A stretch of 64,000 nucleotides of DNA from Odontesthes bonariensis (taxonomy: Eukaryota > Chordata > Actinopteri > Atheriniformes > Atherinopsidae), in NCBI RefSeq assembly GCF_027942865.1, contig NC_134522.1:36431649-36495648 (forward strand), in the 5' to 3' direction. The translations under genes were made by a program, and so were the position numbers. Shown one piece after another: positions 51,685 through 62,429 of the stretch (position 1 is the first letter of the stretch; the number at the start of each line of letters is the position of its first letter). The notes under the pieces were generated by a model. The model ran no database searches. It was not told the origin of the DNA and worked only from the letters and a program-made list of their open reading frames with translations.

Positions 51685-52345
51685 CTATAAGCTGAGCGAG
51701 CGCTGAGCAGCGAGCACGGATTGAAGGTCTGGACGGATGTAGGAGGAGTAGGCTGCCGAAGACCAGCGACCGAGCTGTTGGAGAGATGCCTCAGGAACAC
51801 CCTGGACGGCTGCGGAGGTAGCTGCCCCAATCCGAAACTAATGTCCGGAGTATTGGAGAGGGGAAAGGCCAGCTAGAGCCAGGGATTTCCTAAGGAAGCT
51901 GAAGAACCATGCTGCAGTCATGGAGGAGCCGTCGGGAGTGAGAAACGAGGGGCCAATGAAGGGGCGGAGCTTATGGCGTTTGTCAGCAAATTAAATCATG
52001 GCTAGGAAGTGACAAAACGGGCCGCCGAGACAGGCTATGGAGATGTCGGCAGGGCCTTTGCCCTTGGAATGTTTGAGGTGGAGGTCAAAATGATCGGGAA
52101 CAAAACCAAGTCGTCGGGCATCAGATCTACTGACGGGTTGAAGACGCCCTGAGATGTGAACTCGCCTACCCGAAGGAGTCCGTAGAAAGCCAAGAGAAAA
52201 CGCTTGACAGGAGTGCTTTAAGGTACGAAGAAAAGGGGGACGACCTCTGGGTTAAAAGAAGGCTCTTAAGAAAAGTGATGGATTTTCTGCCATCGAGCTG
52301 GGGAGGAGAGTGCTTAGCCATGCCCTTCAGGAGGGGCTTAATGGC
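51685..52345 (-). pseudogene. Tyrosine recombinase of DIRS-like element
   Basis: Minus-strand translation gives SLAFYGLLRVGEFTSQG (about 52180-52130), the first conserved Arg box of DIRS-type tyrosine recombinases. Further on come YSGH and FRIGAATSAA, separated by a TAG stop at 51838-51840, then LQQLGRWSSAAYSSYIRP with the catalytic Tyr, ending at TAG 51685-51687. In active enzymes H..R, then H/W and Y, cut and rejoin DNA, integrating circular DNA without the duplication made by integrases. Frameshifts are also present near 52140-52000, so it is inactive. Confidence 0.78.
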
Positions 52346-52379
52346 ATGGTTAGAGAACAGACTCGGGCATGAGCCCAGA

Positions 52380-52669
52380 TGATAGAGTTTTGCATGGAAG
52401 TTAAAGCCAGCTTGGAGGGATCGAATATAACGGAGCTTGAAACGTCGCTGGTCAAAGCAATGCAGGAGAGCCTAAATAAACTATTAAATGTAAAACGTGT
52501 TTTCGTCCTTTACAAAAGGGGAAAATTCAAAGCAAAGGTTAGCAACCCTGCAACCATTGACATGGATGCAAAACACGAGCCGCTGAAAGACAAAGTAGAG
52601 CCAGCAGATCAGCTGCTACACGAAAGCACCCATTTACTTATTCAAGTATTAACAGCTCCGAGTGGCTAA
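52380..52669 (+). other. Unassigned open frame inside the DIRS-like block
   Basis: Ninety-six codons without recognised motifs (MIEFCMEVKASLEGS...). It is antisense to the element's coding direction and probably not a gene. Confidence 0.2.
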
Positions 52670-52979
52670 AATCTTTTAAAAACAATATTTCATTGATCCG
52701 GGACGAAAGTAGCTGTGTGAGGTGCGCCCAGACACAATGAGAGATGACTGCTGTCACACTGCCTTGGGAGCGGCTGATTGAGAATACGGTGGCGTCGGTT
52801 TAAAAACAACTAATAACAAAATCTATCATGCGGCACGATACTCTGCAAATGTCCCGCAGATCAGTGTGGCCTTGTGCAAGAGGCAGAAGCGTCACAACAT
52901 TCGAGCAGCTGCCAGCAGTAAAGATTAAAGCCCTGTCTAACGGGGCAGCAGCAGGGCGTGAGGCAGTGCCAAGGAGCAT

Positions 52980-53540
52980 AGCTGAGCAGAGCAGGGCACT
53001 GCAGAGCACTGCAGAGCAGGGCACACAGCGCAGAACCGGGCACAGCAGAGCAGGGCACGGGAGAACAGAGCAGGGCCGGCTACAGCAGGGCACTGCAGGG
53101 TACAGCAGGGCACTGCAGAGCAGAACCGGGCACAGCAGAGCAGGGCACGGGAGAACAGAGCAGGGCCGGCTACAGCAGGGCACTGCAGAGCAGAACCGGG
53201 CACAGCAGAGCAGGGCACGGGAGAACAGAGCAGAGCCGGGCACAGCAGAGCAGAACCGGGCAGAGCAGGGTAGAGCAGAGCACAGCAGGGCAGGGCATAG
53301 CAGAGCATAGCATGGCAGGGCTCAGCAGAGCAGGGCTCAGCATAGCAGAGCACAGCAGGGCTCAGCAGAGCAGAGAACAGCAGGGTACAGCAAAGCACGG
53401 GAGAGCACAGCAGGGTACAGCAGAGCACAGCAGAGCAGGGCACAGCAGAGCAGGGCACAGCAGAGCATAGCAGGGCAGAGCATAGCAGTGCACTGGAGAC
53501 CAAAGCAGAGCAGAGCACAGCAGAGCAGGGCAGGTATGTG
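52980..53540. repeat. CAGAGCAGGGCA minisatellite
   Basis: Tandem variants of cagagcagggcacagcagag over about 560 bases, with longer duplicated blocks (gcacgggagaacagagcagg recurs near 53054, 53144 and 53213). It makes Ala/Cys/Ser-rich open frames on the minus strand that are not genes. Confidence 0.93.
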
Positions 53541-54341
53541 AGCGCAGTCACTCGCTGTGATGGCTATTGCTGTGGTTATGTCCAGCTGTAACAGTTTATG
53601 CTGCTCCAGAACACGGCAGCTTTAATGCTGCATTGCAGCAGCCGTCGCTTTGCATCGAGCTGTTGCATGTCATGAACACTAAAACAAATGTGCTGCAGCC
53701 ATGATCCTAACAACGCCAACAGCAGCCCCAGTGACAGCCATTTCATCTCAAGGCTGCACTCACAATCGCAGCTAGCTGTTTGAGGAGCTCCTCTATACAT
53801 TTGAATGCAGTGGTGTAGCTGTGTACATCTCGCCACGCTGAAGGACTCTTTATGTGGTCTGCAACATATCCGCATACCAAACGTATTGTGTCACAGCACA
53901 GCCCTGACTTCCCTTGTGGGAAATGCAATGTGAAGACCGTTTAAGGTAATGAGAACATTTCCTCCAATTGTAAAGTTCTGCCTTCCAGACAGCAAGAGAA
54001 AAATACGCCTGCATTTCTCACTTAATACACACACGACTGTTTTCACATCAGTCAACATCATAGTCAGTTCCATCGTTATCGATATTCCGGTCATCTTTTC
54101 TCTTCCTGGTCTGATTTAGTCAATATCATTACAAGTTAATACTCTATCATAGTTGAGCTGCAACACTTATGAAACATGGTGTCACCAACATCTTTACATG
54201 CTGATCATGTGTTAACAACGCCTTACCCAACAGTTTGGTCAGTTCTTGGCTGCAACATCATTTCGTTAGACTAAGAAATAAATGGTCCTTGTTAGCAAGA
54301 CATCATTTTTTGAGATCATTCAAAGAGGCACCACTGAGGAT
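53541..54341. other. Unassigned interior of the DIRS-like block
   Basis: A minus-strand frame at 53928-53743 has a protein-like look (CCDTIRLVCGYVADHI) but I do not recognise it. No RT motifs were seen. Confidence 0.3.
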
Positions 54342-54350
54342 GCTGTGATG

Positions 54351-54919
54351 TACCCAGGCTCCGCCCTCGCAGTGACGCAACACCTTTGGCTCTGCTACAC
54401 TTACTCAGGCAAACTGCTCATTCAGGTGGATTGAGCAGCAACTTTGAGCAGCGGCAACGGCCCAGGGTAGAGGCGTGTTCAAGGTAGTGACGTGGTTGAA
54501 CTGCCACTCAACCCATGGATTGTACACGGAAGCGCTTCATTCAATATCAAGATGGAGCAGCGTCAAGCTTTTGACACTGCTGTAGATGCTGTAATGAAAG
54601 TGTTCGACGGGAGATTCAAGTTAAAAAATCGAGCAAAGAACAGCCCTTGAATCATTTCTTGACAGGAAAGACGTTTTCGCCTTGCTCCCTACTGGCTTTG
54701 GTAAGAGTTTAATCTACCAGTTAGCCCCGCTGGTAGCTAAATCATACGTCAGAGGAAAGAGTGGTGTGATTGGCTTAAGCTTAGGCACAGCCTTTTCTGG
54801 CCACAACCAGTAGCAACCCGAGGGAGGCGGGTTGACCAGGCCATTTCGAATCGTATTCGTTATGGTCTTGGTCAGACCAGAATCTCGAAGAGATTTGAAA
54901 GTCTATGTTAATCAGGCTA
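54351..54919 (+). mobile_element. RecQ-fragment DNA transposon, copy 2
   Basis: Starts TACCCAGGCTCC and ends ..GTTAATCAGGCTA, with a perfect 9-base target duplication gctgtgatg (54342-54350 and 54920-54928). It carries the same helicase N-terminal fragment as 39501-40054 at the same relative place, though the outer sequences have diverged strongly. No transposase. Confidence 0.85.
54553..54780 (+). pseudogene. RecQ-like helicase N-terminal fragment (copy 2)
   Basis: An ATG at 54553 begins a frame (MEQRQAFDTAVDAVMKVF) that, after a frameshift near 54620, continues as LESFLDRKDVFALLPTGFGKSLIYQLAPLVAKS: motif 0-like region and Walker A of a RecQ-type helicase. The intact-looking start, and the ATG at the same relative place in copy 1, suggest the autonomous ancestor encoded the helicase from here. 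Homology ends about 15 residues after the Walker A motif. Confidence 0.8.
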
Positions 54920-54988
54920 GCTGTGATGGTGGTAACAGAGCTGAACTTTGACTTAAGTGCAAACATCTGTTGATTATACTGCTAGCGG

Positions 54989-55546
54989 CTAGCTGCTGCG
55001 GCAGGCAGGAGGTGTATGGAGAGAGCTGCGATGGATTGTTGCAATATATCCATGGAGGAGATTAGAGCTGCCGTGAGCTGCTGGGCGTCCAGGGGAGGCA
55101 GAGCTGAAGACAGATCGGGAAGCGAGGAGGGGGGGGGGAGGGCAGAAGTCGAAGCCAGCGGAGAACCAACCGGGCGGAATAATCCGAGCGGCTCGCGGCT
55201 GAGGTGGGCCCCGAAGCTGGAGCGGAGGAACCGCAGGGCGGGGACGGCCTCGGCTTCGCTTAGCCGGAGGCGGGGATCGCTTCTTGGACCTTACCAGCTG
55301 TGGGTGGGGAAGGAGTGGATGAATCGCCGGTTTGGAGAAGCTCTGCCAAAGAAGCGAGCTGATCGGAGCCGAGGCCATCGGCTGGGCGGATGCTCTTGGA
55401 CCGGAGAACAGATGCTGAAGAGCCGGCAGCAGAGAGAGGAGCGAGCTGGGCGCTCCGACGAAAGGGAGCGGGTAAAGCAGGTTTGGAAATGCCAGAATGA
55501 TGGATCGGAGGCCTCTGAGCGGCGTCAGAATCCGAGTCAGACATGA
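54989..55546 (-). pseudogene. Gag-like N-terminal ORF of the DIRS-like element
   Basis: A minus-strand ATG at 55544 starts MSDSDSDAAQRPP and runs 94 codons to a stop at 55260; an overlapping frame continues the Pro/Ser-rich composition to about 54989. Its position at the 5' end of the element and its Ser/Asp start suit the first ORF of DIRS elements, but there is no diagnostic domain. Confidence 0.4.
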
Positions 55547-55732
55547 TAATCCTGTGGGGTTGACCAACAAGCGAGAGCTAATGCATGCAGCTTGCCGATG
55601 AACCGGTAAAGCCCCAGGCAGGAGCGCCTTATATGTGGATCTGGATGGTTGATGAGCGAATGCCAACACCTGGAGGTTGATGAGCGATTGCCAACACCTG
55701 TTGAGTCTGCCATGTTGAATTTGCGGCTAGCC

Positions 55733-56046
55733 TTCATATGTCATATAAAGTTGACATATTATGTCATATAAAGTAGACATAGATATATAAAGTTGACATA
55801 GATATATAAAGTTGACATATTATATCTCATATAAATTGACATATATATAAAGTTGACATATTATATCTCATATAAAGTTGACATATTATGTCATATAAAG
55901 TAGACATAGATTTATAAAGTTGACATAGATATATAAAGTTGACATATTATGTCATATAAAGTTGACATAGATATATAAAGTAGACATATTATATCTCATA
56001 TAAAGTTGACATATTATGTCATATAAAGTTGACATAGATATATAAT
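55733..56046. repeat. TTGACATA minisatellite, middle part
   Basis: Tandem units of (ta)tataaagttgacata(ttatg/gata), about 17-24 bases each, with variants gtagacata. It is interrupted on both sides by retroelements. Confidence 0.92.
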
Positions 56047-56843
56047 ATCCGGGACGGTGATGAGTCTGCATACAGACGGGAGGTTGAACGGCTGGTCTGC
56101 TGGTGTGGTCAGAACAATCTGGAGCTGAACACGCTAAAAACAGTGGAGATGACTGGATTTTAGGAGAAGTCCCCCCACTCTGCCACCCATCACCATCACC
56201 AACAACGCAGTGTCTGCTGTGAAATCCTTCAGGTTTCTGGGCTCCACAATCTCTCAGGACCTGAAGTGGGAACGAACACAGTCACCATCATCAAAAAGGC
56301 ACAGCAGAGGTTGTACTTCCTGCGGCAGCTCAGGAAGCTCAACCTACCCAAGGAGCTGCTGATCCAGTTTTACACCGCCATTGTTCAGTCTGTTCTCTGT
56401 TCATCCATCACCGTTTGGTTCGGATCAACCACCAAACAGGAAAAGAACAGACTGCAACGGACAATAAGGTCTGCAGAGAAGATTATTGGTGTCAGCCTGC
56501 CCTCCATCCAGGACCTGTACCTGTCCAGAGTCAGGAAACGGGCAGGTAACATCTCTGCAGACCCATCACACCCTGAACACAAACTGTTTAAACTCCTCCC
56601 TTCTGCAAGGCGCTACAGAACTCTGTACTCCAAAACAACAAGACACAGGAACAGTTTCTTCCCTCAGGCTGTCTCAGCGTTAAACAGCTAAAACCGGACT
56701 TCAGTGTATCATCCTTGCACCATGCACCAATTTGCACTTCTGATTTAATCTTGTTCTATGTCTATTTTTTGTCTATTTTTGCACTTGTTGCACTAAAGAG
56801 AGCGAGGTGTAACCAGAGTCAAATTCCTCGTGTGTGTCCACAT
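56047..56843 (+). mobile_element. Rex1/Babar-type LINE, 5'-truncated
   Basis: Contains the end of the RT ORF: REVERLVCWCGQNNLELNTLKT near 56080-56150, a stop, then a frame at 56266-56691 with KKAQQRLYFLRQLRKLNLPKELLIQFYTAIVQSVLCSSITVWFG and a C-terminal FFPQAVSALNS. The 3' UTR ends gtcaaattcctcgtgtgtgt, as in Rex1. It is inserted in the minisatellite and dead by at least one stop and frameshift. Confidence 0.85.
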
Positions 56844-56844
56844 A

Positions 56845-57012
56845 CATATAAAGTTGACATATTATGTCATGTAAAGTTGACATAGATATATAAAATAGAC
56901 ATAGATATATAAAGTAGATATAGATATATAAAGTAGACATATTATATGTCATATAAAGTTGACATAGATATATAAAGTAGACATAGATATATAAAGTAGA
57001 TATATTATATGT
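56845..57012. repeat. TTGACATA minisatellite, right part
   Basis: Units of atatataaagt(t/a)gacata resume after the LINE and end at tatgtccatggc. Confidence 0.92.
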
Positions 57013-57019
57013 CCATGGC

Positions 57020-57570
57020 TCCAGCCAAAAGGGTGAGCGTGCTGCGCTCTAAAGAGTCCGCGTGGAACTCTGCGGTGTGACAGGTCTCCGGTTTCCGTGC
57101 TGGCGCGTATCGCCATAAGAAATTATTTAATTTTTACCTCTTCAGCCCACGGGCCATAACGGGGGCTAGGTCCGGGTCTACAGGGGCCCTACTCTCACTG
57201 CTGCGTGTGCAGCGCGCCATGCACGGACACGGCGCGTGCGTTCTGCTGCGCCTGTTGCACATCAACTACGTCAGGCACTTTTCCAACGTAAGCCTGTGTA
57301 GAACCCAGCATGACAACTTACTTCAGCTTGTATTTGAATGAAAGCGATAACTATACTGTGTCCCGTTAGTGTTATTGTTACACTATCCCTGACAGCTGGT
57401 TAAAACTGCGGCACGTGCCCCAGTGAAACAGGTGAAAAACGGCTGCTACAAACATATTTGCTCCGGTTTAATAGCAAACCTGTCTATAATGGCATCAAAA
57501 CTGTTCGACAACCTGATGGGACAGAGGATTTCCGGAACTAAAGTTGTCATATAAGCACTCTAGAGCACAT
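57020..57570. other. GC-rich spacer, nothing recognised
   Basis: Includes a GC-rich patch (about 57140-57260) with no repeat or exon that I can assign, and a perfect palindrome tctagagcacatgtgctcta at about 57559-57578 at the LINE boundary. Confidence 0.4.
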
Positions 57571-57578
57571 GTGCTCTA

Positions 57579-59937
57579 GAATGTCGTTGATGTTGCTTTA
57601 TCTGATCATTTCTGTGTTTTCTTCGACCTGTCTGTTATACCCAAACCAGCAGCTGGGTCTGCAGTTGTTCGGGGAAGACTCATAAATGACAGAACAGGGA
57701 CACAGTTTATGGAAATGATTAGGTTTGAGAACACCCCGTGTTCTGATGCTGATGATCTGTTGAACTCTTACACATCAAGTCTCTTAAATGTTTTGTATAC
57801 CATTGCTCCTGTCAAGGTTAGAATGGTTAAAAGTAGGCAAAGGGCGCCATGGAGGAAAGAAGAGTCGGTCAGGGCACAGAAAAGGGAGTGCCGGAGAGCC
57901 GAGTCAAAGCTCCAGGTTCATTATGAGACTTACAAAGAAAAGCTATGTGTGTTCAACCAGACTTTGCGTAGAACAAGGGAGAGTTATTTTTCTGAAATCA
58001 TCAAAAACTGCAGTAACAACTCTCGTGTCTTGTTTGCTACAGTAAACAGATTAACAAACCCTCCAGTTTCACTGCCTTTAGAACTCATTTCTACATCCAA
58101 GTGTAATGAGTTTGCAACATTCTTTAATGACAAAGTTCAAGGCATTAAAAATGCAATAATTTCCACAACACAAATAACTACTCTGCAGCCAGCTAGACAC
58201 CTAGAGCTGACACATTTCACACCTGTTACTGACAAAACAGTCGAAGAGATCATCTGCAGTCTGAGTTCATCAACGTGCTGCCTTGATGAGTTGCCCACTA
58301 GATTCCTAAAGTCTGTGCTGTTCAGTTTGTTACCACAACTCGCTCATCTAGTCAACATCTCACTCCAGACTGGAACATTTCCAAAGGCCTTAAAAACTGC
58401 TGTCATTAAGCCTCTTCTAAAGAAGAGCAATCTTGATGCCACAGTACTGAAAAACTACCGGCCCATATCAAACCTGCCATTCTTAGGCAAAGTCCTAGAA
58501 AAAGTTGTATACCAACAGTTTAGTGACTTTCTCCTGTCTAACAATGCTTTTGATACTTTCCAATCAGGCTTTAGGCCCCACCACAGCACTGAGACAGCTC
58601 TGATCAAGGTGACAAATGACATCCGCCTGAACACAGATGCAAGTAGAGTCACAGTCTTAGTTCTGCTGGACCTGAGTGCTGCCTTTGACACAGTTGACCA
58701 TGCGACCTTATTACAGAGGTTAGAAGACTGGGTGGGAATCTCTGGTCGTGCTTTAAATCTGGATGACAGGAAATATTTTGTTGAAATTGGTAACTGTGTC
58801 TCAGACCAAATGGCTATGACCTGTGGGGTTCCCCAGGGGTCAATCCTGGGACCCCCATTGTTCAATCTGTACATGCTTCCATTAGGCCAGCTAATACGCA
58901 GCTATAATGTGTCCTACCACAATTATGCAGATGACACTCAGATCTACGTGTCACTGACGGCAGGAGAACACGGGCCTGTAGATACACTGTGTCGCTGCAT
59001 CGAACAGATCAGTGTGTGGATGCAAAACAATTTCCTCCAGCTAAACTCAGACAAAACTGAAATCATTGTCTGTGGCCCACAGAAACAAAGAGAAAGTGTT
59101 ATCAGTCACCTTGAGACTCTCTCTCTAAAACCTAACTATCAAGTTAGAAATCTCTGGGTAATATTGGACTCAGACCTGAACTTTAACAGCCACATTAAAT
59201 CAGTAACATCAGCAGCTTTTTACCATCTAAAAAACATTGCCAGAATCAAAGGAATAGTGTCTAAACCAGACTTAGAGAGACTGATCCATGCGTTTATCTC
59301 CAGCAGGTTAGACTACTGTAACGGCCTGCTCACTGGGCTCTAAACGGGCTGTAAGACAGCTGCAGTACATCCAGAACGCTGCTGCTCGAGTCCTGACTAG
59401 AACCAGGAAATACCACCATATTAGTCCAGTGCTCAGGTCTCTGCACTGGCTTCCTGTCGCTCAGAGAATAGACTTTAAAACAGCTCTGTTTGTGTACAAG
59501 TCTCTTCATGGTCAAGCGCCAAAGTACATCTCTGACATGTTAGAGCCATATGAACCAACTCGGTCTCTGAGAACCTCAGGGAGGGGTCTCCTGCCTCAGG
59601 GAGGGGTCTACTGCTGGTGCCCAGAGTCAGGACTAAACAAGGTGAGGCTGCGTTTCAGTTTATGCTGCTAAAGTCTGGAACAGTCTTCCAGAAGATGTGA
59701 GACAGGCCTCAACTCTGACAATGTTTAAATCCAGGCTGAAAACAGTTCTGTTTAGCTGTGCATATGACACCTGAAAGTGTTTTATCTGCACTCTTCGCTT
59801 TTAAATCAATTAATTAATGATTATTTTTTATGTTTTTTTTAATGATTTTATTGCCTTCTTGTGATTTTATGTAGCTGTAAAGCACTTTGAATTACCGTGT
59901 GTACGAATTGTGCTCTATAAATAAAATTGCCTTGCCT
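57579..59937 (+). mobile_element. L2-type LINE, nearly complete RT region
   Basis: The frame enters in the last part of the endonuclease domain (VALSDHFCVFFDL at 57590) and runs open to 59341. It contains the RT blocks LKNYRPISNLPFLGKVLEKVV, LDLSAAFDTVDH (motif A), CGVPQGSILGP (motif B) and the catalytic YADDTQIY (about 58924). A frameshift at about 59340 separates the C-terminal piece (LHWLPVAQRIDFKTALFVYKSLHG, 59429-59671). The 3' UTR ends with agcactttgaattaccgtgt and ataaaattgccttgcct. Only the 5' UTR and most of the endonuclease are missing. Confidence 0.92.
57709..59343 (+). pseudogene. L2 LINE reverse transcriptase ORF
   Basis: 544 codons from the first ATG, within the frame described for the element. 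Both catalytic aspartates of YADD and the aspartate of motif A are present. It copies LINE RNA at the target site when paired with the missing endonuclease. The early stop at 59341 removes the conserved C-terminal block, so the copy is not functional. Confidence 0.9.
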
Positions 59938-59939
59938 AC

Positions 59940-60615
59940 TACACTTCCCGCTCCCATCTCTGAGCTTTAGCTTGAGTAAGAGGCAGAGAACCATTTTTAC
60001 AAATATATGAACCATTCATAAGAACTTTTATGGGACTTAGCTGATGATGGGGAATGCATTTCATTTCCACAAAGAAACCTGAGTCCCGTTAACCCAGTTT
60101 GCCCTCAGGTAGCTGGCCTCGGTCAGCTGGCTGCAGGTACTTTCTCCCACAGTTTGACATGCGGCTCATTTATGGTACTCCGTGATTAAACAAATCTGAT
60201 TGGTCAGTCAAACTGAACGTCACTACTAGTTGTTCAGTTTGAATATGTGTCGCAAATGTTCTGTAGGACACACACAGAACTGGCTTGTGTTTACACACTT
60301 TGAATTTTAACCTTGTTTTTTAATTTTTATTTTTTTTTATTTAAACATGTCACATTGACAGAACAATGACATACTCAAAAGTAAACAGTTCTTTTTGTTT
60401 TAACTTCACATATTCACACCTCATATATTACAAATAGAAAGAAAATAAATTATTGTGGTGTGGGCTATATCTTATAGAAAAATAAACATTGAAAGTTCTT
60501 AGATGCACAAGATAAAAAAAAGGGATAATAAATAATAAAAAAAGGAGAAAAGAAAAGGTAAGTCCATTCTAAACAGTGGGGATTATATGTTTCAGACATT
60601 TTTTTAACAAGATGG
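59940..60615. other. AT-rich spacer, nothing recognised
   Basis: T-rich and A-rich tracts near 60320-60560. No features supported. Confidence 0.4.
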
Positions 60616-60619
60616 ATTT

Positions 60620-60960
60620 ATCATTTTTTAATGCAAGCCATGAAGGTGGGGATTTGGCATATCGACACTTGTGAATATAATATTTAGTGATGATGATGAG
60701 GTTATTTACCAAGAACTCTGTTTTTTTTTTTTTTAATCTTTGAGGATTACACCTACTTGGATGTTTTGAAAATACCAGAAATCAGTGTTTATGGAACTGG
60801 ACGATAATAAGTAATGTAGAGATTTCCACAAATTTTGGACAGTCTCACATTCATAAAATAGGTGTTCTGTTATTTCCAGATTTGTTTTGCAATTATAACA
60901 GTTTTCTACAACAAATTTAAATCTTCTTTTTAAAAATTAATTTGAGGGATAAATGTTGTT
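60620..60960 (-). pseudogene. L1-type LINE ORF2 C-terminal zinc-knuckle remnant
   Basis: Minus-strand translation gives CYNC (60889-60900), EHLFYEC with its His and Cys (60844-60867), and VQNLWKSL, the C-x2-C ... H-x4-C zinc-binding motif and following W of the L1 ORF2 C-terminus (zf-RVT). The frame is open from about 60950 to a stop at about 60736. No RT or tail was located in the AT-rich surroundings. Confidence 0.75.
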
Positions 60961-61084
60961 TATATTTTTTAAATGAACTTCTTTACATTTTGGGGTAACT
61001 GGAAATTTTAAGTATTTTGTCCGAATAGTTGAAGAATTTGAACCTTGTGTGCAGAAGTTTCTCTTATTTAGCTCCACACTCCAA

Positions 61085-61400
61085 TCCACAAGGGGGCGTC
61101 CTATTGGCTAACCTAATGTTAAGAAGAAGAGCTGTCATTGGATCGGAGACTGGGATTTAGTGGGAACTCATTTGTGATTGGTCGTTATGGTTAATTTACG
61201 TTCGGGGATTGGTTGTTGGGGTTCACTTGACTGGGCCTGGAGCTACAGCGGATACAATTTAGCACCAAGTGTAGAGTTTTTGTTTGTGTCCGGTTTGGAG
61301 TACGCCCTGTTTCCGGTTGAGTCCAGATTAGATGACGTTTCTCTGGCGGAGCTGAGGTTGTGTAGAAGTCTCCTACTCTCGGTAAGATTACACGGTTTAT
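61085..61400 (+). promoter_or_regulatory. CCAAT-rich promoter-like region
   Basis: Four ATTGG boxes (inverted CCAAT) within about 110 bases: 61107 (ctattggcta), 61138 (cattggatc), 61177 (gattggtcg), 61207 (gattggttg). Rising CpG content follows, and a good donor-like site ctcg|gtaaga sits at about 61381. This looks like a CpG promoter and possible first exon of a gene to the right, but no downstream exon was recognised. Confidence 0.4.
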
Positions 61401-61990
61401 CTCGGACTGTCCGCCACCGACATTTCCCTCCAAGCCTCCGTAAAGCGGCTCTTTCTGTGGGGTCGAGCCGTTGAGAGCCTCCGTGTGAGGACTCCAGCTC
61501 GCTGTGTGTCAGTCCGAGCAGCTAGCTGCTAACTGTTAGCGCTGCCAACAGCTGGCGTGTTGATGAAGCAGGAGTCCGGTAAACGGACAAAAAGACAACC
61601 TATTACCGGTGCTGTGCCAAAAAGTGACCGTCTGCCATTAACCGATCAAACGGCTGCGGGAGCGCGCACAGCTGGTTGAAGCCGTTTCGCTGTGTTTCCC
61701 TCGGTGTCTGGTCTGCTGTTCCTCCCAGCAACACACCGACATAACAAGCACACACACGTGACACACGCCTGTGTTGTTGTGAAACGCTTTAAACTTTAAA
61801 TCAGGCTGAAAGTAGAACGCTGGTGGCAGTGATCATGTAGTAGAAACACTACTTTTTAGATTCTGCTGCATCTTTGACAGCATTAGGCTAACAATGGTTT
61901 CATTCTTAATAAACGATTCTGAGCAGTAGTTCCATAATTCACATTATGGAAATGAGTTTATTTAATAACTCACCAACACACAACAAACAC
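61400..61990. other. GC-rich to mixed spacer
   Basis: Contains ctgcgggagcgcgcac at about 61652, whose exact inverse occurs at about 62040. No gene recognised. Confidence 0.4.
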
Positions 61991-61991
61991 T

Positions 61992-62420
61992 TCATGCTTC
62001 CTTAATAAATCCGTCCAAACACAAGGCTTTAATGGGCCGTGCGCGCTCCCGCAGCAGTTTAATCAGCATAACTGTGACCAGTTGTGTGTGGATGTCATCA
62101 GATAGACTGAGATTTGATGGTTTTTCAGTTTTTTGTAGTTTCATTACGTGGAAGTCGAACAGAAATGTGCTTTTTGTAATCTGCCCTGATGAAAAGTGTC
62201 CACAAGTGGCCTCCGGAGGCTTGGACGTATCACCCGGGTTGTAGGGACAGAAGACCACCGGTACTTCCCGGATCCAGAACACGAGCCACAGCTTATTGAC
62301 TGGCTGTGAGGGAGGCAGCGAGCGGTCCCCCGGTTTGGGACAGTAGCACAGGGAAGCAGGACATATGGCACAGTATGTGAGCTCAGTATCAAAGAGTCCA
62401 GGGTCACTGCAGGTGGTTCA
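61992..62420 (-). other. Unassigned open frame
   Basis: About 140 codons open on the minus strand with a protein-like composition (ELTYCAICPASLCYC, then VVFCPYNPGDTSKPP), but no ATG near its start and no recognised domain. It could be an exon or transposon ORF. Confidence 0.25.
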
Positions 62421-62429
62421 CACATCTGT

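Larger units (their letters stand above)
50717..55732 (-). mobile_element. DIRS-like tyrosine-recombinase retroelement, internally rearranged
   Basis: A 5-kb block inserted in the TTGACATA minisatellite and read on the minus strand. At the 5' side (55.5 kb) is a gag-like frame; at the 3' side (52.3-51.7 kb) is a tyrosine recombinase. This order is that of DIRS/Ngaro elements. No reverse transcriptase is visible between them; that space is taken by a CAG-rich minisatellite and a RecQ-fragment transposon. The boundaries are taken from where the minisatellite stops and restarts. Confidence 0.6.

Noticed and set aside
52828..53551. Ala/Cys-rich open frames on both strands
   Set aside because: By-products of the CAGAGCAGGGCA minisatellite.
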